From Arthrobacter agilis (GTDB taxonomy: Bacteria > Actinomycetota > Actinomycetes > Actinomycetales > Micrococcaceae), in NCBI RefSeq assembly GCF_030816075.1, contig NZ_JAUSXO010000001.1, positions 2,790,001 to 2,854,000 of the forward strand: 64,000 nucleotides of DNA. The letters run 5' to 3'. This document shows positions 1 through 9,613 of this stretch, piece after piece. Below the pieces are notes generated by a model. It was not told where the DNA came from. It searched no databases and worked only from the letters and a program-made list of their open reading frames with translations. The position numbers were made by a program, and so were the translations under genes. Within the stretch, counting starts at the first letter, position 1, and the number at the start of each line of letters is the position of its first letter.

Positions 1-1060
1 GACGCCCGCCCTGGGCGGACTGCTGGCATCCGGCTCCTCGATCCTCTACTGCGTGGCCGCCGGCATCGGCTTCCGCCATGCGTCCCTCCACCCCCGCGGG
101 GTGGTCCTGCTCGCAGGACTCTCGGCGGCGACGGGCAGCGCCGGTATCGCCGGCGCCGAGAACACCGCGGTGTTCGCGGGAGGGGTGCTCCTCGCCGGCA
201 TGGGAGCCGGCTTCGCCTCTCCCGCCATGGTGGAACTGGTCCGCCGCAACACCCACCCCGCGGGACAGTCGCGGGTCCAGTCGGTGGTCAATGCGGGAAC
301 GGGCTTCGGTGTGGTCCTCGCGGGCGTCCTGTCGCTCGTGCTCGGCGAGGCATGGCGCCTGGCCTGGGTGCTGGTGGCGGTTCTCGCCGCGGGGTCGATG
401 CTCGCCGTCCTGCGGCTGGACAGGAGGACCGGCCTACCCGGCGCCCGTCCTCCCGCGGATCGGGCCGCGCCCCGGCTCTTCTCGCGCTCGAGTGTCGACG
501 GACTGGCCAGGCCGCTCGGCGGGGCCTTCGTCTTCGGCATCGGGTGCGCCGCCGTCTGGGTCCACGGCAGGGCCACGCTCGAGCAGGCGGGTGGTATGGA
601 CGTGACGCTCTCGGCCGGCGCGTGGATCGCCCTGGGACTCGGCGGGGCAGCGGCTGCCGCGGTGGCGGGCCGGCTCGCCGCCCATCCCGTCTCCGTGACC
701 TGGCCGGTGTCGGCCCTCGTCACGGCGGCGGCGACGGCGCTCGTCGGGGCAGCGCCCGGCTCCCTCCCGGCCGCCTACACCGCTGCGGCCCTCTTCGGCC
801 TGGCCTACACCGCGGCGACCTCCGTCCTGATCCTGTGGTCGTCGGCAGCGGCCACGGACAGCGCGGCCGGGACAGCGATCCTGTTCATCGCCCTCGTGCT
901 CGGGCAGGCGGCCGGGGCAACCCTCACGGGGCTCCTCCTGCAGACGGGCAGCACTGCCGTCGCCTTCTCGGCGGCGGCCCTGGCCTGTGCCGCGAGCGCC
1001 CTCGCACCCGTGGCGGGCGCACGGGGCAGGACCGGTCCGCCGTCGGGCGGGCAGCCCTAG
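1..1060 (+). CDS. MFS transporter, 5'-truncated by the window edge
   Basis: The open frame runs from the first bases of the window to a TAG at 1058-1060, so the N-terminal part lies outside. The visible ~352 residues are a series of Ala/Gly/Leu/Val-rich membrane helices separated by short basic loops, with an Arg-rich cytoplasmic stretch after about residue 120. This is the pattern of the last eight or so helices of a major facilitator drug or metabolite exporter. No substrate-specific motif is visible. Its stop overlaps the stop of the convergent SDR gene by a few bases. Family call is from general character and hydropathy; substrate unknown. Confidence 0.75.
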   Translation, partial: TPALGGLLASGSSILYCVAAGIGFRHASLHPRGVVLLAGLSAATGSAGIAGAENTAVFAGGVLLAGMGAGFASPAMVELVRRNTHPAGQSRVQSVVNAGTGFGVVLAGVLSLVLGEAWRLAWVLVAVLAAGSMLAVLRLDRRTGLPGARPPADRAAPRLFSRSSVDGLARPLGGAFVFGIGCAAVWVHGRATLEQAGGMDVTLSAGAWIALGLGGAAAAAVAGRLAAHPVSVTWPVSALVTAAATALVGAAPGSLPAAYTAAALFGLAYTAATSVLILWSSAAATDSAAGTAILFIALVLGQAAGATLTGLLLQTGSTAVAFSAAALACAASALAPVAGARGRTGPPSGGQP

Positions 1061-1740
1061 AAGGCCGACGAGGGCAGGTCCCGCTCACCGTCGCGGATGG
1101 CCGCGACGATGCGTGCGGCGACGGCCACCGGGTCCTTGCCCTGCGGCAGCCTCGGTGCCGCGCCGGCGATGGGCCGCGCGGCAAGGCCCGTCTCGGTGTG
1201 CGGCGGACGCGCGTCGATGACCCGCACGCCCTGCCGGCGCAGTTCGAGCGTCAGCGCCTTCCCGTACGCGCTCAGCCCTGCCTTCGTGGCGGAGTACGCC
1301 GCCATGTTCGCGGTCGGGCTCTCGGCGACGACGGCGCTGATCTGCGCGATGAACGAGTCCTTCCCGAGCGAGGGGGCGACCGCGCGGACGAGCCGCATGT
1401 AGCCGAGCAGGTTGACGAGCACGAGCTCGTCGAGGGTGTCGTCGTCCACCTCGACGGCGGGGCCGAAGGCCACGACGCCGGAGGCGAACACCAGCCCGTC
1501 CAGATCACGGCCGTAGACGGCCGCGGCGATGTCGGCCGGGCCGGTGGGCCTGCCCAGATCCGCGGCAACCCGACCGACGACGGCGTCCCCGAGTTCCTTT
1601 CCCAGTCCGTCCAGCTTGTCCCCGGACCGGCCGGACAGGGTGAGCTGCGCGCCCTGCGCCGCGAGCTGGCGGGACAGCTCGGCTCCGAGGACCCCGGTAG
1701 CGCCGACGACGAGGACGTGGGCACCGCTCAGCTCAGTCAT
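1057..1740 (-). CDS. Short-chain dehydrogenase/reductase (SDR)
   Basis: A 227-residue classical SDR. The Rossmann dinucleotide motif GATGVLG is at residues 13-19, the catalytic Ser is in ISAVV near 135, and the Tyr-x-x-x-Lys pair is Y149/K153. NAD(P)-dependent alcohol or ketone oxidoreduction is expected; the substrate cannot be read. I chose ATG 1740 over the longer frame because a TACACT -10 box (1752-1747) lies exactly 6 nt upstream of it, fitting a leaderless message, and because the extra upstream residues are Arg-rich junk. Divergent from the DUF5655 gene, with an 88-bp intergenic region holding both promoters. Confidence 0.85.
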   Translation of the reverse strand: MTELSGAHVLVVGATGVLGAELSRQLAAQGAQLTLSGRSGDKLDGLGKELGDAVVGRVAADLGRPTGPADIAAAVYGRDLDGLVFASGVVAFGPAVEVDDDTLDELVLVNLLGYMRLVRAVAPSLGKDSFIAQISAVVAESPTANMAAYSATKAGLSAYGKALTLELRRQGVRVIDARPPHTETGLAARPIAGAAPRLPQGKDPVAVAARIVAAIRDGERDLPSSAF

Positions 1741-1828
1741 GCGCCGAGTGTAGCAACGCCTTCCGGGGCGCATCCGGGCAGGCATCCGGGCACGTCCTGC
1801 GCCGTACCGGTCCCGTTACAGTGTGGGC

Positions 1829-2407
1829 ATGGGTGAGATGCTGAGCTGGCAGTCGATGGTCGGGACGAACGCGGCGCGGCTGCTCCGCACCACGGGCCGG
1901 ACCCCGGCGGACTGGGCCACGGACGCCCGCTCGGCAGGGATCACCACCCGCGAGGACCTCTCCCGCTGGCTGCAGGACCAGGGCGTCACCGGGTACAACC
2001 GGATGAGCATCGACTGGGAGGTCTTCGGACTCCCCGACGTCTTCCGGCAATCCGCCGACGAGCTGTACGCCGCGCAGTACGCCGACCGGCCCGCCCTCAG
2101 GCCGGTCGCCGACAGGATCCTGCTCTGGGCCGGGCAGACACCGGGGGTGACCATCCAGATGCGCAAGACCTACGTCTCGCTCCAGACACCGCGACGGAAG
2201 TTCGCCCAGCTCACACCGAGCACCAGGACCGCGGTGGATCTGTTCTTCCGGCTGGCGGTCCCGGACCTGCCCGCCCTCGAACCGGTTCGCACGACGGATC
2301 CGTTCGCCTGGCGCATCCGGCTCGCGCATGAGGAGGACGTCGACGACGCCCTCCTGCGGGCGCTCAGCGCTGCACGGGAGGATAGCCTCGGCCGTTCCTC
2401 CGCTTGA
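1829..2407 (+). CDS. DUF4287/DUF5655 domain protein
   Basis: A 192-residue soluble protein. The first ~60 residues look like the DUF4287 helical module and residues ~85-165 match the DUF5655 pattern (WAGQTPGV, then a basic KTYVSLQTPRRKFAQL patch, then a nucleotide- or metabolite-handling-like beta region). Function is not known for either domain. ATG 1829 is preferred over GTG 1823 because a TACAGT box (1817-1822) is 6 nt upstream. The 3' end overlaps the 3' end of the convergent PspA-like gene by 44 nt, so the two transcripts are complementary there. Confidence 0.75.
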   Translation: MGEMLSWQSMVGTNAARLLRTTGRTPADWATDARSAGITTREDLSRWLQDQGVTGYNRMSIDWEVFGLPDVFRQSADELYAAQYADRPALRPVADRILLWAGQTPGVTIQMRKTYVSLQTPRRKFAQLTPSTRTAVDLFFRLAVPDLPALEPVRTTDPFAWRIRLAHEEDVDDALLRALSAAREDSLGRSSA

Positions 2408-3065
2408 GTTCCTCGAGTTCCTGCTGGGCGGCGGCGTCCGCCTCGAGTTCCTCGAAGGCCTGCTGGAGACGCGGTGACGAGGGATCGGTCCAGGACAGTT
2501 CCTCGCGGGCCTGGGCCTGGGCCTCGAAGCGCCGCACCTCGAGTTCGGCCCTGCGCCGGGCGGCGTCGATCGCCGCCGCCTCGCGGGAGGACGATGCCAG
2601 CGCGTCATGGACGCCGATGGCCGCCTGCGCGGCCGCCCGTCGGGCGAGCATGGCGTCGTACTCCATGGCGTTCTGCTGCACGCGCTGCTCGAGCCGCTGC
2701 ACGTCGTCGTGGAGTCGGCGCGCCTGCTGCTCCGCCTCGTGCAACTGCCGGGTGAGGGTCTCGAGGCGCCTCCGTGCCGTCATCGACTCGCGGATCGCCG
2801 CCCGGGCGGCGTCGTCGTCCCCCCGCTGCACGGCGGCGGCGGCAGCGGCCTCGACGCGGTTCACGTAGTCGGCGGCCTCGTTCGCGGCCAGGCCCACCCG
2901 GTGGTGATGGGCCGCGACGTCCGCGGCTCCCCGGCGCGCCTGGTCGAGGAGGGCACGCTGCGCCTGCTGCGCGTTCTGCGCCTGGACCCGCGGGTCCTCC
3001 TTCGCTTCGGCCGCAGCGTAACGGTTGGCCTGCACGATGCGCGTGATGCGGCGCTTGATCGTCAC
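2364..3065 (-). CDS. PspA/IM30-like coiled-coil protein
   Basis: A 233-residue protein that is almost entirely helical. It has a basic amphipathic N-terminus (MTIKRRITRIVQANRY), then long Ala/Glu/Arg/Gln-rich heptads through residue ~200 and a charged tail. This is the architecture of PspA/IM30 membrane-stress proteins, which bind the inner leaflet and oligomerise. The start is GTG 3065. It is followed downstream on the other strand by the DUF5655 gene (44-nt tail overlap) and preceded by a membrane-anchored helical protein that may be its partner. No PspB/C or PspF is present, as is normal in actinobacteria. Confidence 0.7.
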   Translation of the reverse strand: MTIKRRITRIVQANRYAAAEAKEDPRVQAQNAQQAQRALLDQARRGAADVAAHHHRVGLAANEAADYVNRVEAAAAAAVQRGDDDAARAAIRESMTARRRLETLTRQLHEAEQQARRLHDDVQRLEQRVQQNAMEYDAMLARRAAAQAAIGVHDALASSSREAAAIDAARRRAELEVRRFEAQAQAREELSWTDPSSPRLQQAFEELEADAAAQQELEELKRRNGRGYPPVQR

Positions 3066-3115
3066 TGGAGGACCCCCGGGTCGGTGAGTGGGTTGCGGCT
3101 ACCTAGTCCAACCGG

Positions 3116-3682
3116 TCACCAGGTCTGCCGGTTCCCGTAGCTGTCCCGCCACGTGGCCATGGCGGAGATCTCGGTGCGGAGGCGGTGGGTGGCCTGCTCG
3201 AGCTGGAGGGTGTCGATGGACCGCGAGGTCTGCAGCAGGCAGCGGCGCAGATCGGCGGAGAGCTCGTCGAGCGCCCGGGCCTGTGCTGCGAGATCGGTGG
3301 TCCACTCCTGTTTCAGCGCCCGGTTGGGCTCGCGGTCGGCGGCCCTCAGCAGGTTCTCGAGCGAGGCCGCCGCCTGGTCGATCTCGGCGGCGGCGCGCGG
3401 CAGGTCCCCGACGGGACGCCGCTGCGCCGTGGCCTCCGCGAGGGCGAGATGGGTGGCGCGGGAGGAGCGCCTGAGGTCACCGATGAGCCGCGCGGGCTCC
3501 CGCGTCAGCCGGTCCGGCGCGTAGGCGCGCGCAGCCAGCATGCCGCGGTCCCGGGTGCGTTCGATGATGTGCGACCGCCTGACCTTGCGCACCACGAGCC
3601 ACCCGGCCACGCCCGTACCGGTACCGAGGACGGCGAGCACACCGGCCCCGATCGCGAGGGCTTCGACGAAGAGCTCAAACAT
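3116..3682 (-). CDS. Membrane-anchored helical protein of unknown function
   Basis: I do not recognise a family. The 188-residue product has one N-terminal membrane helix (residues ~5-32, AIGAGVLAVLGTGTGVAGWLVV) followed by a basic stop-transfer KVRR and a long, soluble, Ala/Leu/Arg/Glu-rich helical domain without cysteines. ATG 3682 has a GGAG about 8 nt upstream; the longer frame adds low-complexity basic sequence and is rejected. Lying 51 nt upstream of the PspA-like gene on the same strand, it may be co-transcribed and could anchor that protein to the membrane (inference from position and fold only). Confidence 0.65.
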   Translation of the reverse strand: MFELFVEALAIGAGVLAVLGTGTGVAGWLVVRKVRRSHIIERTRDRGMLAARAYAPDRLTREPARLIGDLRRSSRATHLALAEATAQRRPVGDLPRAAAEIDQAAASLENLLRAADREPNRALKQEWTTDLAAQARALDELSADLRRCLLQTSRSIDTLQLEQATHRLRTEISAMATWRDSYGNRQTW

Positions 3683-3893
3683 GGCGTGACTCCGGGAGGA
3701 ATTCCATCTCTCCAGTTTGCCCGGGCGTCCTGACATATTCCACCCGGGATCGGCGGCGAGGGCACCCCGGGCGGGGTCGTCGTCGGTCACGGCTTTCAGC
3801 CTCGACCCTGTGTGTCCGGGCGCGACTCGCCGTCTGCGCGGCACACGGGCCGCGGAAACCGGGAACGACGGCGGGCGCCACGAGCGGGAGCGG

Positions 3894-4322
3894 CTAGTGC
3901 GCGGTGCGCGCGGTATCGGGGCGCCACACCACGAGCGCCTGGCTGCGCGGTCGCGGGCGCTGACCGCGGGACAGGGTGACGACGTCGCCCGCGAGCCCGG
4001 CGGCGAACACGCGGCTCGACTCCGCGTGGGCCCTGCGGGAGGACAGCTCGGAGGACAGCTCGGTGACGCGCGCCTGGAGGGCCGCCACCTGGTTCTCGAG
4101 CTGGAGGATGCGGCGGATCCCCTCGAGGGATACGCCCTCCTGGGAGAGCCGCTGGATCTCGCGCAGCGTCCCGACGTCCTTCTGCGAGTAGCGCCTCGCC
4201 CGGCCCGGCGCCCGGCTCGGCGTCACGAGACCGAGCCGGTCGTACTGGCGCAGGGTCTGCGGGTGCATGTCGGCGAGTTCGGCGGCCACGGAGATGACAT
4301 AGATGGGCATCGTGTAGTCCAC
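3894..4322 (-). CDS. hspR: Heat-shock repressor HspR (MerR family)
   Basis: A 142-residue MerR-type regulator. The N-terminal winged helix includes the HspR signature PIYVISVAAELADMHPQTLRQYDRLGL (split: PIYVISVAAELADMHP then QTLRQYDRLGL), then RYSQKDVGTLREIQRL and a leucine-rich coiled coil. HspR binds HAIR operators (CTTGAGT-N7-ACTCAAG) with DnaK as co-repressor. The start is GTG 4322, preceded by GGAAGGAGG. It is the last gene of dnaK-grpE-dnaJ-hspR, so it is autoregulated through the HAIR sites at 8169-8189 and 8222-8242. The basic C-terminal ~30 residues are variable in the family. Confidence 0.93.
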   Translation of the reverse strand: MDYTMPIYVISVAAELADMHPQTLRQYDRLGLVTPSRAPGRARRYSQKDVGTLREIQRLSQEGVSLEGIRRILQLENQVAALQARVTELSSELSSRRAHAESSRVFAAGLAGDVVTLSRGQRPRPRSQALVVWRPDTARTAH

Positions 4323-4373
4323 GGTCTGCCTCCTTCCGTCGCCGGGGCTGCCGGCGGTCGCTCGGATCTACTG

Positions 4374-5366
4374 TTACAGGCGCGCCTTCGCGGCGAGGCC
4401 GGCGCGCGGGTCGGCGTCCTTCGTGGCCTCCCGGAAGGACTCCACGGCGGCCTCGGCGTCACGGGACAGGTTCTGCGGGACCGTGACGTCGACGGTCACG
4501 AGCAGATCCCCCGTGCCCTTGGAGGTCTTCACACCCCGGCCCTTGAGCCGCAGGGTCCGGCCCGACGGTGTGCCGGCGGGAACCCTCATCTTCACGAGCT
4601 CGCCCGAGAGCGTGGGGACCTCGATCTGGGCCCCGAGCGCGGCCTCGGGGAAGCTGACCGGTACGTGCACCCGGATGTTGTCGCCGTCGCGCTTGAACAG
4701 CGGGTGCTCCTTGACGGAGACGGTGACCATCAGGTCTCCCGGACCGGCCTGTCCCGGCTGCCCCTTGCCCTTCACACGGACCTTCTGCCCGTCCCGGATG
4801 CCCGCGGGGATCCGCACGTCGATCTGCTCTCCCGAGGGTTCGCGCAGGCCGATGGTGGTCCCGTTGATGGATCCGGCGAAGGAGATGGAGGTGGTGGCGG
4901 TGCGGTCGGCGCCCTTCTGCGGACGCGTGGACTGGAAGCCACCGGGGAAGCCGCCACCGGCACCGCCGCCGCCGAACAGGTCGGCGAACTCGGGGGGCAG
5001 GTTGCTGTTGGAGAAGCCGGTGCGCTGGCGCGTGCCCGTCCCCTGACCGAACAGGTTCCCGAAGATGTCCTCGAAGCCCGCGCCACCACCGGCACCACCA
5101 CCGGCACCGCCGGCGGAGAACCGCGCTCCCCCGCCCATCGCACGGATGGCGTCGTACTGCTGGCGCTGTTCGTCGTCGGACAGCACCGAGTAGGCCTCCG
5201 ACACGTCCTTGAACGTCTTCTCGGATGCGGCGTCACCCTGGTTCTGGTCGGGGTGGTACTTGCGCGCCAGCTTCCGGTACGACTTCTTGATATCTGTGGC
5301 GGACGCGTCCTTGGAGACACCCAGGATCTTGTAGAAATCCTTGTCGACCCAATCCTGACTAGCCAA
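4374..5366 (-). CDS. dnaJ: DnaJ-type co-chaperone without zinc finger
   Basis: A 330-residue J-protein: J domain at residues ~9-74 with HPD at 38-40, Gly/Phe- and Gly-rich linker (~75-150), then the two-lobed substrate-binding C-terminal domain. The CxxCxGxG zinc-finger repeats are absent, so it is a type II (CbpA-like) J-protein despite sitting in the dnaK operon. It stimulates DnaK ATPase and delivers clients. The start is a TTG at 5366: GGAAGGAG is 7 nt upstream and the protein begins ASQDWVDKDFYKILGV as in relatives; the upstream ATG frame would run through a hairpin and lacks homology-like sequence. A 212-nt gap with a stem-loop separates it from grpE. Confidence 0.9.
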   Translation of the reverse strand: MASQDWVDKDFYKILGVSKDASATDIKKSYRKLARKYHPDQNQGDAASEKTFKDVSEAYSVLSDDEQRQQYDAIRAMGGGARFSAGGAGGGAGGGAGFEDIFGNLFGQGTGTRQRTGFSNSNLPPEFADLFGGGGAGGGFPGGFQSTRPQKGADRTATTSISFAGSINGTTIGLREPSGEQIDVRIPAGIRDGQKVRVKGKGQPGQAGPGDLMVTVSVKEHPLFKRDGDNIRVHVPVSFPEAALGAQIEVPTLSGELVKMRVPAGTPSGRTLRLKGRGVKTSKGTGDLLVTVDVTVPQNLSRDAEAAVESFREATKDADPRAGLAAKARL

Positions 5367-5437
5367 TTGGCGTCTCCTTCCGTAGATGTTGCTAAAGATA
5401 TAGGGGCCGGGACGACCGGCCGAATCCCCGCCGTGTG

Positions 5438-5460
5438 CCGGGTGTCCTATCGACACCCGG
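5438..5460 (-). terminator. Stem-loop between grpE and dnaJ
   Basis: A perfect 9-bp inverted repeat CCGGGTGTC / GACACCCGG around a 5-nt loop. It has no U-tract on the minus strand. It lies in the otherwise empty 212-nt space between grpE and dnaJ, so it may be a partial terminator or an mRNA-stability element that lowers dnaJ-hspR output relative to dnaK-grpE. The rest of the gap (5366-5579) contains no gene; an AT-rich TATATCTTT stretch near 5385-5402 could serve as a weak internal -10. Confidence 0.5.
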
Positions 5461-5578
5461 GTCAGTCACGGACAGACGGGTGGGGCCGTCTTCTGTAGGG
5501 CCTTCAATATTCCGTAGCGAGCTCTGCGAGCGCAGGAATTTCGTTGGCCCGGGAAGACTGCCCCACCCGGCATTTCAG

Positions 5579-6238
5579 TTACTCCGGAACCGCCACGATG
5601 ACCTGCGCGGCCCGGAGGACGCGCTCGCCCTTGCGGTAGCCCACGCGGAGGATCTGGCTGACGCTATCAGCCTGGACGTCCGCACTCGGCTGCTGCATGA
5701 GCGCTTCGTGGATGTTCGGGTCGAAGGCGACGCCGACCTCGTCGATGCGGGTGAGCTCGTACGTCCTGAGGGCGTTCTCGAACTTGCCCGCGATGGCCGC
5801 GAAGGGTCCCTCGGCGAGATCGCCGTGCTGGCGTGCGGCGTCGATGTCGTCGAGGACGGGCATCAGCGAGTTGATGACGCCGATGACCGCCTGATCGCGT
5901 GCGACATCACGGTCCCGCTCCACGCGGCGCCGGTAGTTGACGTACTCGGCCTGCAGGCGGAGCAGGTCGTTGCGGAGTTCCGCGACGACGTCCACCGCCG
6001 GGTTGTCCCCTTCGGCGCCGGCCTCGTTCAGGATCGCCTCGGCCTGTGCCAGGGCGTCCCCCTCGGAGGCGTCGCCGGCAGGACCGGCCTGCCCACCGGC
6101 CGCGGACTCCTCCGCGGCCGGTGTACCGGCGTCGTTCTGCTGCCCACGGACGTCGCCCGTCTCAGGGTCGATCTTCCGGTTATCGGATGAGCTCACCGGC
6201 TCTGACGCGTGCTCTTCTTCGTTTCCGTGGTGCGGCAT
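5579..6238 (-). CDS. grpE: Nucleotide exchange factor GrpE
   Basis: A 219-residue GrpE. The first ~80 residues are disordered, acidic and Ala/Gly-rich, typical of actinobacteria. The conserved part starts at VVAELRNDLLRLQAEYVNYRRR (two coiled-coil heptads) and ends in the beta-domain signature IHEALMQQPS...VGYRKGERVLRAAQVIVAVPE. It forms dimers that release ADP from DnaK. The ATG is 2 nt after the dnaK stop, so translation is tightly coupled. Confidence 0.96.
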   Translation of the reverse strand: MPHHGNEEEHASEPVSSSDNRKIDPETGDVRGQQNDAGTPAAEESAAGGQAGPAGDASEGDALAQAEAILNEAGAEGDNPAVDVVAELRNDLLRLQAEYVNYRRRVERDRDVARDQAVIGVINSLMPVLDDIDAARQHGDLAEGPFAAIAGKFENALRTYELTRIDEVGVAFDPNIHEALMQQPSADVQADSVSQILRVGYRKGERVLRAAQVIVAVPE

Positions 6239-6240
6239 GG

Positions 6241-8187
<1,947 letters not shown>

Positions 8188-8189
<2 letters not shown>

Positions 8190-8215
8190 TATAGCCGTGA
8201 GATGTCCAGGATCAA
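8188..8215 (-). promoter_or_regulatory. dnaK operon promoter
   Basis: On the minus strand, -35 TTGATC (8215-8210), a 16-nt spacer and -10 TATACT (8193-8188) form a sigma-A-type promoter. Transcription would start near 8181, giving a 5' leader of about 70 nt to ATG 8112. It is sandwiched between two HAIR sites, which explains heat induction by derepression. Confidence 0.7.
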
Positions 8216-8221
8216 AACGAA

Positions 8222-8242
8222 GTTGAGTCCTCTTGACTCAAC
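8222..8242 (-). promoter_or_regulatory. HspR operator (HAIR), upstream
   Basis: A perfect inverted repeat GTTGAGT-CCTCTTG-ACTCAAC. It has the HAIR spacing and 6 of 7 consensus bases in each arm, located just upstream of the -35 box. It begins 9 nt before the stop end of the DUF2252 gene region. Together with the 8169-8189 site it gives two HspR dimer sites whose centres are 53 bp apart, about five helical turns. Confidence 0.85.
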
Positions 8243-8250
8243 TCCTCTCC

Positions 8251-9564
8251 TCAGGTAGCGGGGACAGCGGTGATGAGACCCTCCCGGAAGGCGTCGACGA
8301 ACAGGGCGTGATCCTCCCGCACCGTGTTCGCATAGGCCTCGCCGAACCCGACGATGTCGTCGATGAACCCTGCGCGCGATCGCCCGACGGCGTCGAGGAT
8401 GGCGGTCTCGGTGCGGAAGGGCACCAGATCGTGGTCGCTGTCCTCGTCCGTGGAGCAGTGGATCTTCGCGGTGGCCTGGCCCAGCGCCTCGAGGACGGGT
8501 TCCATCTGCTCCGGCTCCGTCAGGTCGTCCCAGGAGAGGTCCCGCTTGTAGGGGGAGAGTTCGGACACGACGAACGAGACGCCGCGGATGCTGGTGTGGC
8601 CCAGGAACGGATCGGTGTGGGACTGCAGGGACCGCTGGCTGACGACGGCCCGGTGTCCGTCGTCCTCGAAGTAGCTGCGGACCCGCTGGTCCTCGACGAT
8701 CCGGCTCGGAGCGGCGATGGTCGACTGCTTCATCGTCAGGATGATGTCGTTCTCCTGCGCCTCGTCGAAGCCCTCGATCAGCACGTTGTAGGTGGGCAGG
8801 CCGGCGCTGCCGATCCCGAAGCCCTTCTTGCCCACGATGCCCTTCACCCGGTAGAAGACGCGCCGGCGCGAGCGTTCGCTGTCGGGGATGGTCTCCAGGT
8901 ACCGCTCGAAGGCCTCCGCCACCTCGGCGCGCTCGTCGTCGCCGAGCGTCCTGATCGAGCCGTCGTCCCTGAACTGACGCTCGTAGTCCTCGATGAGCGT
9001 GAGCGCATCGAGGAGCCGGGTGCGCCGCGCGGCGCGGGCCTGCTGCAGGACCCGGTGGATGGGTCCTGCCGTGTTCTCCAGCCCGAAGGCGAAGGTGGAC
9101 CGCTCGTCCTCCACGTAGTCCGCGACCCGGCCGAGGTACGCCTCGAGGTAGACACGGGCGAGCTCCCGCACCGCCCGGGACGGCAGGGCCTTCTGCCAGC
9201 ACAGCAGGGTCAGCGACGCGACGAAACGGCGCAGGTCCCAGGAGAAGTGGCCCACGTACGCCTCGTCGAAGTCGTTGACGTCGAAGGTGAGACGGCCCTG
9301 GTTGCTCATGTAGGTGCCGAAGTTCTCGGCGTGCAGGTCACCGTGGATCCACACCCGGCTCGTCCGCTCGTCCGCCCAGGCGTCCTCGAGCTGCGCCATG
9401 TCGGTATAGAACAGGGACGCACTCCCGCGGTAGAAGGCGTAGGGATCCGCGGCCATCTTCCGGAACCGGGCACGGAAGGCCAGGGGGTCGACGCCCATCA
9501 GGTCCTGATGGGCGTCGACGAGGGTACTGACGATGTGCTGCTGACGGGGATCGGTGGCTGCCAT
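8251..9564 (-). CDS. DUF2252 protein, aminoglycoside-kinase-like fold
   Basis: A 437-residue DUF2252 protein of unknown function. Residues 74-81 read HGDLHAEN and 98-100 DFD, resembling the catalytic loop and metal-binding motif of aminoglycoside/choline-kinase-like phosphotransferases; FYRG, SWDLRRFVASL and KIVGKKGFGIGS-like stretches fit the DUF2252 pattern. A phosphotransferase acting on a small molecule is a plausible inference, not shown. ATG 9564 has TACCGT 6 nt upstream (leaderless). It sits upstream of dnaK on the same strand and ends 9 nt from the distal HAIR site, so read-through into dnaK is possible. Confidence 0.85.
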   Translation of the reverse strand: MAATDPRQQHIVSTLVDAHQDLMGVDPLAFRARFRKMAADPYAFYRGSASLFYTDMAQLEDAWADERTSRVWIHGDLHAENFGTYMSNQGRLTFDVNDFDEAYVGHFSWDLRRFVASLTLLCWQKALPSRAVRELARVYLEAYLGRVADYVEDERSTFAFGLENTAGPIHRVLQQARAARRTRLLDALTLIEDYERQFRDDGSIRTLGDDERAEVAEAFERYLETIPDSERSRRRVFYRVKGIVGKKGFGIGSAGLPTYNVLIEGFDEAQENDIILTMKQSTIAAPSRIVEDQRVRSYFEDDGHRAVVSQRSLQSHTDPFLGHTSIRGVSFVVSELSPYKRDLSWDDLTEPEQMEPVLEALGQATAKIHCSTDEDSDHDLVPFRTETAILDAVGRSRAGFIDDIVGFGEAYANTVREDHALFVDAFREGLITAVPAT

Positions 9565-9613
9565 CAGCCCACGGTACGCCGCCCCCGGCGCCGCTCCGGG
9601 CGGCCCGGTCGCC

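Noticed and set aside
3717-5498. Very long open frame on the + strand across hspR and dnaJ
   Set aside because: It is antisense to two clear genes and its translation is Arg/Gly/His-rich low-complexity sequence; a GC-rich codon shadow, as are similar long frames over dnaK, ykoD, MMPL and pabB.
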